Source: an uncultured Collinsella sp. (GTDB lineage Bacteria > Actinomycetota > Coriobacteriia > Coriobacteriales > Coriobacteriaceae). Taken from it: a DNA stretch of 64,000 bases. Shown here piece by piece: positions 7,392-16,302 of this stretch. The first letter of the stretch is position 1; each line of letters opens with the position of its first letter. Below the pieces are notes generated by a model. The model saw only the letters and a program-made list of their open reading frames with translations. It ran no database searches and was not told the DNA's origin. The stretch covers positions 124,001 through 188,000 of the forward strand of contig UQKL01000001.1 of assembly GCA_900541695.1 (NCBI GenBank). The letters run 5' to 3'. A program made the translations under genes and the position numbers.

Positions 7392-8570
7392 TTACTTGCC
7401 GTTGACGATGCGCTCGACGTCGGAAGCGATCATGAACTCCTCGTCCGTGGGGATGACGAAGATCTTGACCTTGGAATCCTTGGCAGACAGGCACCAAGCG
7501 CCGTCGCCACGCAGGGCGTTACGGGCATGGTCCATCTTGACGCCCATAAAGGCCAGACGGTCGGCAACGCCGGCGCGAACGGCCGGAGCGTGCTCACCGA
7601 TGCCGGCGGTGAAGACCAGCGTGTCCATACCGCACATGGAAGTGGCCATCTCGGCAGCCTTGGCGGCAATCTTGTAGACGAACATGTCGAAGGCGAGCTG
7701 AGCCTCGGGGTCGCCGGCGGCGGCAAGCTCCTCGACGTTGCGGCAGTCGTTGGTCTTGCCACCGGTCACAGCCAAAAGGCCGGACTTCTTGTTCATCATC
7801 TCGTCGACCTCGTCGAAGGTGTAGCCGCCCTCGCGCTGCAGGTAGCACACGGTAGCCGGGTCGATGGAGCCGCAGCGGGTGCCCATCATGACGCCGTCGA
7901 GCGGGGTGAGGCCCATAGTGGTATCCATGCACTTGCCGTCCTCGATGGCGCACAGGGAGGCACCGGAGCCGATGTGGCACACGACAACCTTGCGGGCCTC
8001 GCCGTTGGTCATCTCGGCGACCTTCTTGGAGATGTAACGATAGCTGGTGCCGTGGGCGCCGTACTTACGGATGTGCAGCTTGTCGCAAACATCCTTGGGA
8101 AGGGCGTAGGTCTTGGCGACCTCGGGCATGTTGAAGTGGAAAGCGGTGTCATAGACCGTGACGTTGGGCAGGTCGGGATACTGCTCCAGGCAGAACTCGA
8201 TAACGTTGGCCTCGGGGTTGTTGTGCAGCGGCGCCAGCGGGGCGACCTCACGGATCTTGGCGAGGACGTCCTCGTCGACGAGGGAGGAATCGCCAAAGTA
8301 CCAGCCGCCCTGAACGATACGGTGGCCAATGCCCTCGATCTTGACGCCGTTGGCCTCGAGGTCCTTCAGGACGACCTCGATGGCGACCTTGTGGTCGGGG
8401 AACTCGATGTTCTCGGTCACCTTCTTGGAGCCGTTGGCAGCGTGGGTGAAGGTACCGCCGGTAAAGCAGACGCGCTCGCAGGAGCCCTTTGCGGACACCT
8501 TGTGGGACTTGGTATCGATGACCTGATACTTAAGGGTCGAAGATCCTGCGTTGACGACCAGAACGTTCAT
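7392..8570 (-). CDS. ackA: Acetate kinase (copy 2)
   Basis: 392 residues, the same length as copy 1 and sharing most of its sequence, including NAGSSTLKYQV, IGSGASL, GLTPLDGVMMGTRCGSIDPATVCYLQREGGY and FTAGIGEH. The product is a second cytoplasmic acetate kinase. One conserved position differs: copy 1 has CHLGNGAS while this copy has CHIGSGAS, so the phosphate loop is slightly altered. Synonymous codons are more strictly GC-ending than in copy 1, suggesting it is the more highly expressed copy. Which copy serves acetate formation and which, if either, another acyl phosphate cannot be told from sequence. Confidence 0.95.
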   Translation of the reverse strand: MNVLVVNAGSSTLKYQVIDTKSHKVSAKGSCERVCFTGGTFTHAANGSKKVTENIEFPDHKVAIEVVLKDLEANGVKIEGIGHRIVQGGWYFGDSSLVDEDVLAKIREVAPLAPLHNNPEANVIEFCLEQYPDLPNVTVYDTAFHFNMPEVAKTYALPKDVCDKLHIRKYGAHGTSYRYISKKVAEMTNGEARKVVVCHIGSGASLCAIEDGKCMDTTMGLTPLDGVMMGTRCGSIDPATVCYLQREGGYTFDEVDEMMNKKSGLLAVTGGKTNDCRNVEELAAAGDPEAQLAFDMFVYKIAAKAAEMATSMCGMDTLVFTAGIGEHAPAVRAGVADRLAFMGVKMDHARNALRGDGAWCLSAKDSKVKIFVIPTDEEFMIASDVERIVNGK

Positions 8571-8623
8571 GTGTCTCCCTACTAACAGGCGGTGTGGCGC
8601 CGCCAGGTTACATACGCTTCAAT

Positions 8624-8657
8624 AATAAACCCAAACGCCCTCGCGCTCGGGTTTATT
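8624..8657 (-). terminator. Intrinsic terminator after hinT
   Basis: Perfect 9 bp stem AATAAACCC / GGGTTTATT with an internal GC-rich loop. On the minus strand it lies about 60 bases past the HIT protein stop and ends in TTTATTATT. Confidence 0.65.
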
Positions 8658-8717
8658 GCGTTGATATATAAGTTATCGGTGCCAGAGCTTCCGTTTCATT
8701 GCACGGAAGAAGCGTCC

Positions 8718-9053
8718 TCAGATGAGGTTCTCGCCCAGGTTTTTGCCGCCGAGGACGTGCATGTGGAAGTGCATGACGGTCTGGCCGGCGTTGACGCCCT
8801 TGTTGGAGATGACGCGGAAACCGTCCTCCAAGCCCTTGGCCTTGGCAACCTCGTGGATGGCGTGGGCCATGGCGCCCATGGTCTCGGCCGGCACGTTGTC
8901 GGCGATGTCGCTGTAGTGCTTCTTGGGGATCACGAGCGTGTGGACCGGCGCCTGGGGGTTGAGGTCGTCGAAGGCGATGACCTGGTCGTCCTCATAGACA
9001 ACGGTTGAGGGAATCTCGTGGTTGGCGATTTTGCAGAAGATGCAATCACACAT
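8718..9053 (-). CDS. HIT family protein (HinT-like)
   Basis: 111 residues from the ATG at 9053, which has GAAAGGA 6-7 bases upstream; an upstream in-frame start would add six residues without a better SD. MCDCIFCKIANHEIPS with the zinc-type Cys pair, DLNPQAPVHTLVIPKKH, and the histidine triad HFHMHVLGG at the C-terminus identify it. HinT-type proteins hydrolyse nucleoside phosphoramidates and similar adducts in the cytoplasm. It stands between exonuclease VII genes and the acetate kinases; a terminator follows. Confidence 0.94.
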   Translation of the reverse strand: MCDCIFCKIANHEIPSTVVYEDDQVIAFDDLNPQAPVHTLVIPKKHYSDIADNVPAETMGAMAHAIHEVAKAKGLEDGFRVISNKGVNAGQTVMHFHMHVLGGKNLGENLI

Positions 9054-9102
9054 GGCTGGTTCCTTTCTCACAGGCCAAGGTAATTATATTTGGTCGGGAT
9101 GG

Positions 9103-9369
9103 TTAGAACGAAAGCTTGTCGTCGGTGTTGGCGGCCTCGCCGTCGGCGAGCACGTCGTTGCCGTCGACGTCCTTAAGGAGCACCGAGACCTTCTGCTCGG
9201 CATCGGACAGGCGGGTGCGCAGGCTCTTGAGGAGCTCGACGCCGCGGGTATAGCTCTCGAGTGACTCCTCGAGCTCCATATCGCCCGACTCCAAGCTGCG
9301 GATGATGAGTTCCAACTCCTGCGAGGCCTGCTTGTACGTAAGCTGCTCGACCGGGGTCTTCTCTGCCAT
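9103..9369 (-). CDS. xseB: Exodeoxyribonuclease VII small subunit
   Basis: 88 residues. The core LTYKQASQELELIIRSLESGDMELEESL is the XseB signature and predicts the antiparallel helical coil that binds the large subunit. It is needed for the single-strand DNA exonuclease activity of the ExoVII complex. It lies 42 bases downstream of xseA in the same direction, the usual operon order. GGAAAGGAAACAG before the ATG is a good SD. Confidence 0.95.
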   Translation of the reverse strand: MAEKTPVEQLTYKQASQELELIIRSLESGDMELEESLESYTRGVELLKSLRTRLSDAEQKVSVLLKDVDGNDVLADGEAANTDDKLSF

Positions 9370-9411
9370 ATCTGTTTCCTTTCCTAAAGGTTTATCGCTG
9401 TGAAACGCGGT

Positions 9412-10863
9412 CTACTCGACCGTATCGACCGTTGCCGCCACGTTGCCGTCTGCCATGCGCACGCGTATGGCGTCGCCGGGCTTAAAGGTCTTGGCGCTCG
9501 TAGCCACCCCATCATCGCTGTACGCGATGGAATAGCCACGGGCAAGCACCTTGAGCGGCGACAGGGCATCGAGTGAGGCTGCCGCACGGCCCAGGTCGGA
9601 CGCGGGTTTGCTGAGCATCGTGCGCCCCTGATGCTCCAGACGGGAACTCGCAAGCGTGAGCGCATGGCGCTTGCCATCGAGCCCCGAGGTGCTTGCAACC
9701 AGACGCTCGGGCAGGCGCTCAAAGTTGGAGCGGAATGTCCCGACCGAGCGTACTATGGCGCCCGACAGGCGATCGGCAGTCAGCGCAAGCTCCGATTCGC
9801 GACGCTCGACCATAAATGTGGGGTCGTTGAGGCACGGGCGGCAGGCGGCGGCATCGAGTGCATCGCCCAGACGGGCCGTATAGGTATTCCAAGCGCGGCG
9901 ACCACGCTGATCGAGCATCTCCAGGTCGACCTGATTCGACCCAATCATCGATGCCATCGCGGCGCCAAGACGCTGATGGCGTGCCTCGAGCACATCGGCC
10001 AACTCCGTCATAGCCGGCGCCACCGATTCGGCCGCCGCCGTGGGCGTGGAGGCGCGGCGGTCGCTCACCATGTCGCAAATCGAGGTATCGGGCTCATGGC
10101 CAATACCGGTCACCACGGGCACAGGACAAGCCGCCACCGCGCGGGCAAGCTCCTCGTCATTAAAGGTCATGAGGTCCTCAAAGGAGCCGCCGCCGCGCAC
10201 CAGCAAAATACAGTCGGGCGCCGGCGTAATGGAAGCGGCGCGGCGCAAGCCCTCGATGAGCTCGGCCGGCGCACCCTCGCCTTGAACCTTGGCGCCCACG
10301 CAGACGACCTCGACGAGCGGGTTGCGACGACGCAACGTGCGCTTGACGTCGTCGATTACGGCACCCGAAAGCGAGGTGACGACCGCCACGCGGGAGCAGA
10401 ACACCGGGATGCGGCGCTTGCGCGCTTCGTCCATCAGGCCCTCGCGGCGTAGCTTTTCGGCCAGTTGCGCCACTTGTTGACGCAGCAGACCCTCCCCCGC
10501 CAACGAAAATGAGCGGGCAACAAAGCTCATGCGACCCGTGGGCTTATAGAGATTGAAGCTGCCCTTAAAGCTCACCTGCATGCCATCGCGCAGATCGAAG
10601 GTGCGCTTGAGATAGGCGCCCTTCCAGATAATGCAGTCGACGGCGGCCGAGTCGTCCTTGATCTGGAAGTAGCAGTGACCGCTTCGGGCGTTAGGACCAC
10701 GAAAACCTGTGACCTCGCCCAGAACGCTCAGCTGCGGAATGGCATCGAGCGCACCGGCGGCGATCTCCACTGCCTGGCTCACGCTGAGCTCCTTGCGCTC
10801 CTGATCGTCCGAACCGTCGAACTCGGCGGAAACGGCATTGCCGGTTAGATTCCAGCCTGCCAC
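9412..10863 (-). CDS. xseA: Exodeoxyribonuclease VII large subunit
   Basis: 483 residues from a GTG at 10863 that has AAGGGGGG six bases upstream. The N-terminal OB-fold runs over about residues 20-120 (LSVSQAVEI, VLGEVTGF, GHCYFQIKDD, CIIWKG), the catalytic core follows with AVVTSLSGAVIDDV, LVRGGGSFEDL, ALARAVAACPVPVVTGIGHEPDTSICDMVSD, and a coiled coil and a C-terminal RGYSIAYSDDG segment close it. With XseB it degrades single-stranded DNA to oligonucleotides during repair. Slightly longer N-terminus than usual (about 15 residues). Confidence 0.95.
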   Translation of the reverse strand: MAGWNLTGNAVSAEFDGSDDQERKELSVSQAVEIAAGALDAIPQLSVLGEVTGFRGPNARSGHCYFQIKDDSAAVDCIIWKGAYLKRTFDLRDGMQVSFKGSFNLYKPTGRMSFVARSFSLAGEGLLRQQVAQLAEKLRREGLMDEARKRRIPVFCSRVAVVTSLSGAVIDDVKRTLRRRNPLVEVVCVGAKVQGEGAPAELIEGLRRAASITPAPDCILLVRGGGSFEDLMTFNDEELARAVAACPVPVVTGIGHEPDTSICDMVSDRRASTPTAAAESVAPAMTELADVLEARHQRLGAAMASMIGSNQVDLEMLDQRGRRAWNTYTARLGDALDAAACRPCLNDPTFMVERRESELALTADRLSGAIVRSVGTFRSNFERLPERLVASTSGLDGKRHALTLASSRLEHQGRTMLSKPASDLGRAAASLDALSPLKVLARGYSIAYSDDGVATSAKTFKPGDAIRVRMADGNVAATVDTVE

Positions 10864-10932
10864 GCAGCCCCCCTTCGTTATCGAGCACAAGGGCTTCGAC
10901 CCTGCGCAGATTCAAGTCCAACACATAGTACA

Positions 10933-10962
10933 GCGCCGCGGGAACAAGAATCTCCGCGGCGC
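10933..10962 (-). terminator. GC-rich hairpin after the metallopeptidase gene
   Basis: Perfect 9 bp stem GCGCCGCGG / CCGCGGCGC with a 12-base loop, 16 bases beyond the stop of the leftward metallopeptidase gene. There is no clear T run, so termination is inferred from position. Confidence 0.5.
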
Positions 10963-10978
10963 CTGTCAAGCCAATTTG

Positions 10979-11683
10979 TTATCGGTTGGAGTTTCTGTTG
11001 TAGCGGGCCATCAGGTAGAGCAGCTGAATAATCGAGGTGAGCGCCGCCGCCACGTAGGTGAGCGCGGCTGCCGTCAGCACCTTCTTGGCACCGTTGACCT
11101 GCTTGGAACTCATGCCCGACTGCTCGATATACGCCACGGCGCGGCGACTGGCATCGATCTCGACAGGCAACGTAACGAGTTGGAACAGCACACTAAACGA
11201 GAAGAAGATCAATGCGAGGGTCGTGAGCCCGGCGATGTTCATAAACAGGCCCAAGAGCAACACGATGGTCCAGGTGTTCTGGGTAAAGTTGACGACCGGG
11301 ACCAGGGCGGTGCGAACCTTCATCATGGCGTAACCGCTCTGACGCTGGGCGGCATGACCCGCCTCGTGGCAGGCCACGGCAACGCTTGCGACCGATCCGC
11401 CCGAACGGTTAGCGTCCGAGAGATACAGGTTGTTATCCTGCGGGTTGTAGTGGTCGGTGAGCTCACCGGCAACGCCCTTGATACCCACGGCGTTGCAACC
11501 GTTGGCGTCGAGCATGCGGCGAGCGACCGTGGCACCCGTGTCGCCGTCCGAGCGAACCTTGGACCAGGTCTTGTACGTCGAGTTGATATAGCTCTGCGCC
11601 GCAAGACCAAGCACCGTACAAACAAGGACAACCAGCAGGTACAGCGGGTCGATGCCAAAGCCGTAACCATAGTAATAGGGCAT
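10979..11683 (-). CDS. YugP-type membrane zinc metallopeptidase
   Basis: 234 residues. HEAGH at 106-110 is the zinc-binding HEXXH site, preceded by SVASVAVACHEAGHAAQ, the hallmark of the Zn_peptidase_2 (YugP) family. There is one membrane segment near the N-terminus (residues about 13-30), two in the middle after FTQNTW, and one near the C-terminus, so it is an integral membrane protein. LYLSDANRSGGS is also typical. Family members are uncharacterised; substrates are unknown. Monocistronic, flanked by RNase D and exonuclease VII genes. Confidence 0.92.
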   Translation of the reverse strand: MPYYYGYGFGIDPLYLLVVLVCTVLGLAAQSYINSTYKTWSKVRSDGDTGATVARRMLDANGCNAVGIKGVAGELTDHYNPQDNNLYLSDANRSGGSVASVAVACHEAGHAAQRQSGYAMMKVRTALVPVVNFTQNTWTIVLLLGLFMNIAGLTTLALIFFSFSVLFQLVTLPVEIDASRRAVAYIEQSGMSSKQVNGAKKVLTAAALTYVAAALTSIIQLLYLMARYNRNSNR

Positions 11684-11747
11684 GCGAATTCCTCCGAATC
11701 GAATTACACGTTGGAGGCATTCTACCCAATCAAGCGGCTAGGCTTCC

Positions 11748-12881
11748 TTACAGCAATTCAATTTTGCCATCTTTGACCGTCAACCCCATGTTGCCGGAAA
11801 GCAGATCGTCCAGGCGCGAGCCCACAAGTTCAAAGCGCCAACCTTCGCGCAGGCGGCTCTGCTCGGGATGCTCAATGTAGTCGGCCAGGTCATCGCGCGA
11901 CGCAATGACCGAGGTCGCCACGCCCGAGCGCTCGGCAACCAGGCGAATAAGCGCATACATAAGGTCAGTCACGCTCTCCAGCTCCGGCGAAATCTGACGA
12001 TGTCCGCGCACCAAGAGCGGCAGGCGATCGTGCGGACAGCTCGCTCCGCGCTTGATGGCCATGAGCGCGCCGTCCACGTCGCGCTCCCCCAGCTGGTCGG
12101 TGCCGCGGATGCTACGGAACTCCTCAACACGCACGGGATTGCGCTTGACGAGCGCCAGCAGCGTATCGTCGGACATAACCCACTTGCGCGGGATGTTGCG
12201 CCGCTCAGCGCGGTCCTCACGCCAGGCGGCAAGCTCGCGCGCAATGCCCAGCTGATGGCGGCTGCACGAGTTGATGCGCTTGACCTTGCGGAACGCTTCG
12301 TGGCGGTCGGCGCGGTAGTGCGACTCATCGGCCAGAGGACGCAACTCGTCGAGCACCCAATCCACGCGGCCCAGCTCGCGCAGACGGCTCATCATCTCGG
12401 TATAGGCAACGATCAGATACTTGACGTCATCGATCGCGTACTCAATCTGCTTGTCGGTCAGCGGGCGGCGCGACCAGTCGGTCAGCGACTCGGTCTTGGG
12501 CAGTGATACGCCGCAGAACGTCTGAACGAGCGCACCATACGAAATCTGCTGGCGCTCGCCCAAAAAGGCGGCGGCAACCTGCGTGTCAAAAATCGGACGC
12601 GGCAGCGCGCCCACGGTGTGGAGCATGACCTCCATATCCTGCGAGCAGGCGTGGAAGACCTTGGTCACGCTCTCGTCGGCCATAAGCTCGGCAAGCGGCG
12701 ACAGGTCGTCGATCACCAGCGGATCGACAGCGACACTCTCGGCGGGGGTGGCAATCTGGACCAGGCACAGGCGCGGATGAAACGTGCGCTCGCGCAAAAA
12801 CTCGGTATCGACGGCGATCGCGTCGAACTCGCGGGCGCGCTGGCAAAAGTCGACCAGAGCCTGATGTGTGGAAATGTACAT
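11748..12881 (-). CDS. rnd: Ribonuclease D
   Basis: 377 residues from the ATG at 12881 (an upstream in-frame start would add 12 residues). The DEDD exonuclease domain shows AVDTEFLRERTF (Exo I), FHACSQDMEVM (Exo II) and YAIDDVKYL with the downstream Tyr (Exo III). An HRDC domain follows at roughly residues 200-280 (RHQLGIARELAAWREDRAERRNIPRKW), and a second HRDC-like region at the C-terminus. RNase D trims the 3' ends of tRNA and other stable RNAs. Single gene, divergent from the lipid kinase. Confidence 0.94.
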   Translation of the reverse strand: MYISTHQALVDFCQRAREFDAIAVDTEFLRERTFHPRLCLVQIATPAESVAVDPLVIDDLSPLAELMADESVTKVFHACSQDMEVMLHTVGALPRPIFDTQVAAAFLGERQQISYGALVQTFCGVSLPKTESLTDWSRRPLTDKQIEYAIDDVKYLIVAYTEMMSRLRELGRVDWVLDELRPLADESHYRADRHEAFRKVKRINSCSRHQLGIARELAAWREDRAERRNIPRKWVMSDDTLLALVKRNPVRVEEFRSIRGTDQLGERDVDGALMAIKRGASCPHDRLPLLVRGHRQISPELESVTDLMYALIRLVAERSGVATSVIASRDDLADYIEHPEQSRLREGWRFELVGSRLDDLLSGNMGLTVKDGKIELL

Positions 12882-12979
12882 ATCAACCCATCGAATAAGG
12901 TTAGGCCCGAAAAACACGGGTAGGATATCGGCATTGCTCTACAACTATACTCGGTTAGTCACAGAACGGGAACGTAAGT

Positions 12980-13897
12980 ATGCGCTGCCTTATCATCCAC
13001 AACCCGGCATCGGGCCCCAGCTCAGATGAAATCTACGCGTTCACGCACGCCCTCGCGCAGGGCGGCGACGAGGTCGTGATGCGTTTTATCGGCGATGGCA
13101 TGGAGCCCGAGGACGCGGTAGCGGACGTTCGCGAGTTCGATCGCGTGGTCGTTTCGGGCGGCGACGGCACCGTCTCCAACGTGCTCGACCAGATGCGCGG
13201 GTGCGGTGTCCCCACGCTTGTCTTCCCCTCCGGCACGGCCTGCCTGTTCTTTAACAACATCGGCAATGCCCCCGAGGCGGCGGCACTCGCCAAGGCTTGC
13301 CGCGACGGCCGCACGGTCAAAGTGGACATGGGTGAGCTCTTTTGGCTCGACGAGAACGGCAACGAGAAGCGCCACGGCTTTATCATCATCGCCGGCTCGG
13401 GCTTTGACGCCGAGATCATGATGAAGGCCGCTCCCACCAAAAACGACATTGGCGAGATCGCCTACTTCCTCTCCGCGCTCGCCACGCCCAACCCCACGGT
13501 GGCGCACTTTACCATTGAGCACGACGGCATTGTCGAGGAGCTCGACGGCATCTGCTGCATGGCAGGCAATACCTCGGTCATCCAAAACGACATCAACCTG
13601 TTCCCCAACTGCCGCATGGACGACGGCATGGTCGACATCGTCGTTATTGAGCCCGTGCGCACGATGCAGCTGCTCCCCACGGTAATTACCGCCGCGCTCG
13701 ACCCCGCTGGCAAAGTGCTCGGCCGTCCGCAGTTTAAGATCATCCAGACCAAGGAAGCCAAGATCACCTGCACGCCATCGCTGGGTATGCAGTTCGATGG
13801 AGAGATCATCTCCAGCAACTCCGGCGTCTTTGGCGCTCGCGCGCTGCCGCAATGTCTCGACCTCATCGTCGACGATTTTTCACCGCTCGGAAAATAG
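12980..13897 (+). CDS. Diacylglycerol kinase/YegS-BmrU family lipid kinase
   Basis: 305 residues. IHNPASGPSS at the N-terminus, SGGDGTVSNVLD (59-70) with the nucleotide-binding GGDGT, and FPSGTACLFFNNIG are the catalytic-domain motifs; the C-terminal half is the beta-sandwich typical of YegS/DgkB proteins with FDAEIMMKA and MQFDGE. These kinases phosphorylate diacylglycerol or a related lipid, returning it to phospholipid synthesis at the membrane. The substrate of this member is not determined. A 30-codon membrane-peptide gene follows after nine bases. Confidence 0.93.
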   Translation: MRCLIIHNPASGPSSDEIYAFTHALAQGGDEVVMRFIGDGMEPEDAVADVREFDRVVVSGGDGTVSNVLDQMRGCGVPTLVFPSGTACLFFNNIGNAPEAAALAKACRDGRTVKVDMGELFWLDENGNEKRHGFIIIAGSGFDAEIMMKAAPTKNDIGEIAYFLSALATPNPTVAHFTIEHDGIVEELDGICCMAGNTSVIQNDINLFPNCRMDDGMVDIVVIEPVRTMQLLPTVITAALDPAGKVLGRPQFKIIQTKEAKITCTPSLGMQFDGEIISSNSGVFGARALPQCLDLIVDDFSPLGK

Positions 13898-13906
13898 GAG
13901 GACCCC

Positions 13907-13999
13907 ATGAACGACAATCCCCTGATTGGCTTTATCGTCATCGTCTTGGCCATGCTCGTTGGTTACGCCATCAATGTGATCCACCGCCGAAAGAAGTAA
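13907..13999 (+). CDS. Small single-pass membrane protein (30 aa)
   Basis: The peptide begins MNDNPLIGFIVIVLAMLVGY and ends INVIHRRKK: a short polar N-terminus, one hydrophobic span of about 19 residues and a positively charged tail, so an N-out/C-in membrane anchor is predicted. A strong SD (GGAGG, six bases before ATG) overlaps the end of the lipid kinase gene, indicating co-translation, and an intrinsic terminator follows. It is too short to be placed in a family. A role as an accessory to the lipid kinase is only suggested by position. Confidence 0.75.
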   Translation: MNDNPLIGFIVIVLAMLVGYAINVIHRRKK

Positions 14000-14032
14000 A
14001 TCCACATTGGTATGATATTCATCCAGTTATCG

Positions 14033-14082
14033 ACTCTCCCGTTGTTTATGCAAATCCTAAACAGCGGGAGAGTTTTCTTTTT
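14033..14082 (+). terminator. Intrinsic terminator after the lipid kinase operon
   Basis: Perfect 9 bp stem ACTCTCCCG / CGGGAGAGT followed by TTTTCTTTTT, 33 bases past the small membrane protein stop. Confidence 0.88.
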
Positions 14083-14307
14083 GAGCATTGTCTGGCGCTT
14101 TATTCAGCTACAGTAAATGCAGGGTGCCTTTATTTAACTAAAGCAATAAAATGAGTATTATTATCCGCTCATCGTATATTTCTTCACGCTCATCGAGTAA
14201 AAGCTGTTGTCGAATGAATACTCTTTACACTTCCTTTAGGCTAGTAGATGTATTTATTAGCTGAAACTCCGTACGGTTTCGCGGGGTTTCAACAGTTGGG
14301 AGGGATC
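14083..14307 (+). other. AT-rich intergenic region upstream of the C69 dipeptidase
   Basis: About 225 bases, visibly richer in A and T than the flanking genes, with no convincing gene. CTCTTTACACTTCC at 14221-14234 could supply a -35 element. A long leader of the dipeptidase mRNA is likely. Confidence 0.4.
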
Positions 14308-16107
14308 ATGAGGTTTACTCATCCTGTCAACACGCTCAAGAAGCTCGGCTGCGGCCTTGCATTTGGAGCAGCGGCCATTATGGCCATGCCGACTTCGGCG
14401 CTCGCTTGCACCCAGATCTACATGGGCAGCCAGCTCACGGCAGACGGCAACACGTACTACGGACGCTCCGAGGACTTCGGCCCGCGCTACATCAAGCACT
14501 TTGGCATCGAGCCCGCACACAAGGACGGCAGCAAGTACACCTCGGTCGAGTCCGGCTTTGAGTACAAGTCCAAGGGCGCAACCTACCGCTACACCTTCGT
14601 TCGCGACAACCCCTCTCAGTGGGAAGATCGTTACGACGCATATTCCGAGGCTGGCATCAACGAAAAGGGCGTTTCCTGCTCTGCCACGCTGAGCACCTCC
14701 TATAACGAGAAGGCAGAGGAAGCCGACCCCGTCACCGAGGAGACCGGCATCGGCGAGTACAACTACGCCAGCGTCATTCTGGGCGAGAGCGCCACGGCCC
14801 GCGAGGGTGTCGAGCTCCTCGGCAGCCTGATTGACGAGCAGGGCGTCTGCTCCAACGACCAGATCATCATTGCCGACAACAACGAGAACTGGTTGTTTGC
14901 AGCGCTTTCCGGCCACCAGTGGATCGCTATGAGGCTCACCGACGATATTGCCTCACTCAACCCCAACATCGGCAACCTCACCTATGACGTCGACCTCGAC
15001 GACACCGAGAACTGCCTCCACTCCGAGGGCATCGAGTCCATGCCTAAGGAGAAGGGCTTTGCCGAGTACACCGACGGCAAGTTCGACGTCGCCAAGACCT
15101 ACGGCGAGGAGATTAGCGAGGCCGGTATGCACCAGTGGTCGCGCTATGTCCAGGGCCGCGATTACTTCATGGCTCCGCTTGCTGAGGGCACCGACTATGA
15201 GATCGTCAAGGACGAGCGCGAAGACGCTCGTGCGACGACCGGCGCCCTGGTCCACGAGATGCAGCCGCTGTTCTTCCAGCCCGGCAAGTCCGACTGGAAC
15301 ACCTTTGAGATGATTCGTTCCTTCGCCGCTCGCGGCGAGAATGTCGCCGGCCTCAACGCCAACACCGACGGCGCCTATGCCATCGGCTCCAACCGCAACA
15401 CCGAGATCCACACCTTCCAGATCCGTCACGGCATGGACCCCGAAATCGCGACCATCCAGTGGGAGATGCTCTCCAACGCCGAGTTCTCCGTCGCTATCCC
15501 CCTCTATTCCGCACTGCTCACCGAGGTCAGCCCCTACTTCAGCGATCAGGATGTCTCCTTCGATCACTGTGAAGAGGAAGACGTCGTGAACAACGAGGAG
15601 CCCAAGAACTCCATCAACTACGTCCTCATGGACATCAACACGCTCGCCTATGAGAACCGCGACAGCTGCGCCACCGGCGTCCGCGCCTATCTCGACGCCC
15701 TGCAGAAGGAGCTCATTGAGCAGAACCTGACCGTCGACGAGGCCATGCAGGCCGCCAAGGACACCGAGGCCCGCACCGCCCTGGCCAACAAGGCCGGCAA
15801 GGCAGCGACCAAGAACACCTACGTCAAGTGCAAGGCCATGCTCGAGGAGATGCGCGACTACCTCAAGAAGGGAGACTTCTCCGAGAAGTTCGTCCCGAGT
15901 GACTACGATGCCGACAACGACTGCCTAGTCGAGTCCATCACCTACGCCGACGAGGCCCTCTCCGATGAGGACGTTGCCGAGCCCGAGGTTGAGGAAGAGG
16001 CGACCGAGGAGAAGTCCGAGGGCAACAACATGGCCGCCATGGCCGTTGGCGCCGTCGTCATCATCGGTGTCTGCGGCTTCGTGCTCTATCGCCGCAAGAA
16101 GGCCTAA
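14308..16107 (+). CDS. Secreted C69 family dipeptidase with C-terminal membrane anchor
   Basis: 599 residues from the ATG at 14308, which has GGGAGGG five bases upstream; a start 20 codons earlier is unlikely. Residues 1-33 form a signal peptide (KKLGCGLAFGAAAIMAMP, then ALA). Cys34 directly follows, and in family C69 (PepD-like, NTN-hydrolase fold) the new N-terminal Cys is the nucleophile; CTQIYMGSQLTADGNTYYGRSEDF is the typical start of the mature enzyme. The last 25 residues form a transmembrane helix followed by RRKKA, after an acidic EEE-rich stalk, anchoring it outside the cell. It presumably cleaves dipeptides from dietary or host protein. Substrate range unknown. Confidence 0.92.
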   Translation: MRFTHPVNTLKKLGCGLAFGAAAIMAMPTSALACTQIYMGSQLTADGNTYYGRSEDFGPRYIKHFGIEPAHKDGSKYTSVESGFEYKSKGATYRYTFVRDNPSQWEDRYDAYSEAGINEKGVSCSATLSTSYNEKAEEADPVTEETGIGEYNYASVILGESATAREGVELLGSLIDEQGVCSNDQIIIADNNENWLFAALSGHQWIAMRLTDDIASLNPNIGNLTYDVDLDDTENCLHSEGIESMPKEKGFAEYTDGKFDVAKTYGEEISEAGMHQWSRYVQGRDYFMAPLAEGTDYEIVKDEREDARATTGALVHEMQPLFFQPGKSDWNTFEMIRSFAARGENVAGLNANTDGAYAIGSNRNTEIHTFQIRHGMDPEIATIQWEMLSNAEFSVAIPLYSALLTEVSPYFSDQDVSFDHCEEEDVVNNEEPKNSINYVLMDINTLAYENRDSCATGVRAYLDALQKELIEQNLTVDEAMQAAKDTEARTALANKAGKAATKNTYVKCKAMLEEMRDYLKKGDFSEKFVPSDYDADNDCLVESITYADEALSDEDVAEPEVEEEATEEKSEGNNMAAMAVGAVVIIGVCGFVLYRRKKA

Positions 16108-16127
16108 GACCCTCGCGTTCCAAGAGA

Positions 16128-16157
16128 CGGGCGGGGTCGCATGAGTCATCCCGCCCG
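16128..16157 (+). terminator. Hairpin after the C69 dipeptidase
   Basis: Perfect 8 bp GC stem CGGGCGGG / CCCGCCCG with a 14-base loop, 20 bases past the stop. Only a weak T-rich stretch (CCCTTTTG) follows some bases later. A second AT-rich hairpin lies at 16194-16217. Confidence 0.5.
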
Positions 16158-16235
16158 CTCAGCCTGCCCTTTTGACCGGCAGGAAACGCCGCCGAAATCT
16201 TTTCAAAAAAAGATTTCCCCGCACACACTTCGCTG

Positions 16236-16244
16236 TGCTATAGT
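16236..16244 (+). promoter_or_regulatory. Extended -10 promoter of the tryptophan ECF operon
   Basis: TGCTATAGT is an extended -10 (TGN-TATAGT) 59 bases ahead of the leader peptide start. No good -35 is seen 17 bases upstream, as expected for an extended -10 promoter. Placement before the leader peptide and attenuator supports it. Confidence 0.5.
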
Positions 16245-16302
16245 GCAGCGCAACAGCAACGAGGTGCAACCGCGCCAAGGCATCACGAAAGGAGCCACCA
16301 AG

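Noticed and set aside
7225..7497. 90-codon minus-strand frame across the gap between the acetate kinases
   Set aside because: It crosses the terminator and overlaps both genes out of frame; composition is random.
14248..14307. Earlier start of the C69 dipeptidase at 14248
   Set aside because: The 20 extra residues precede the signal peptide and have no SD; the ATG at 14308 has GGGAGGG.
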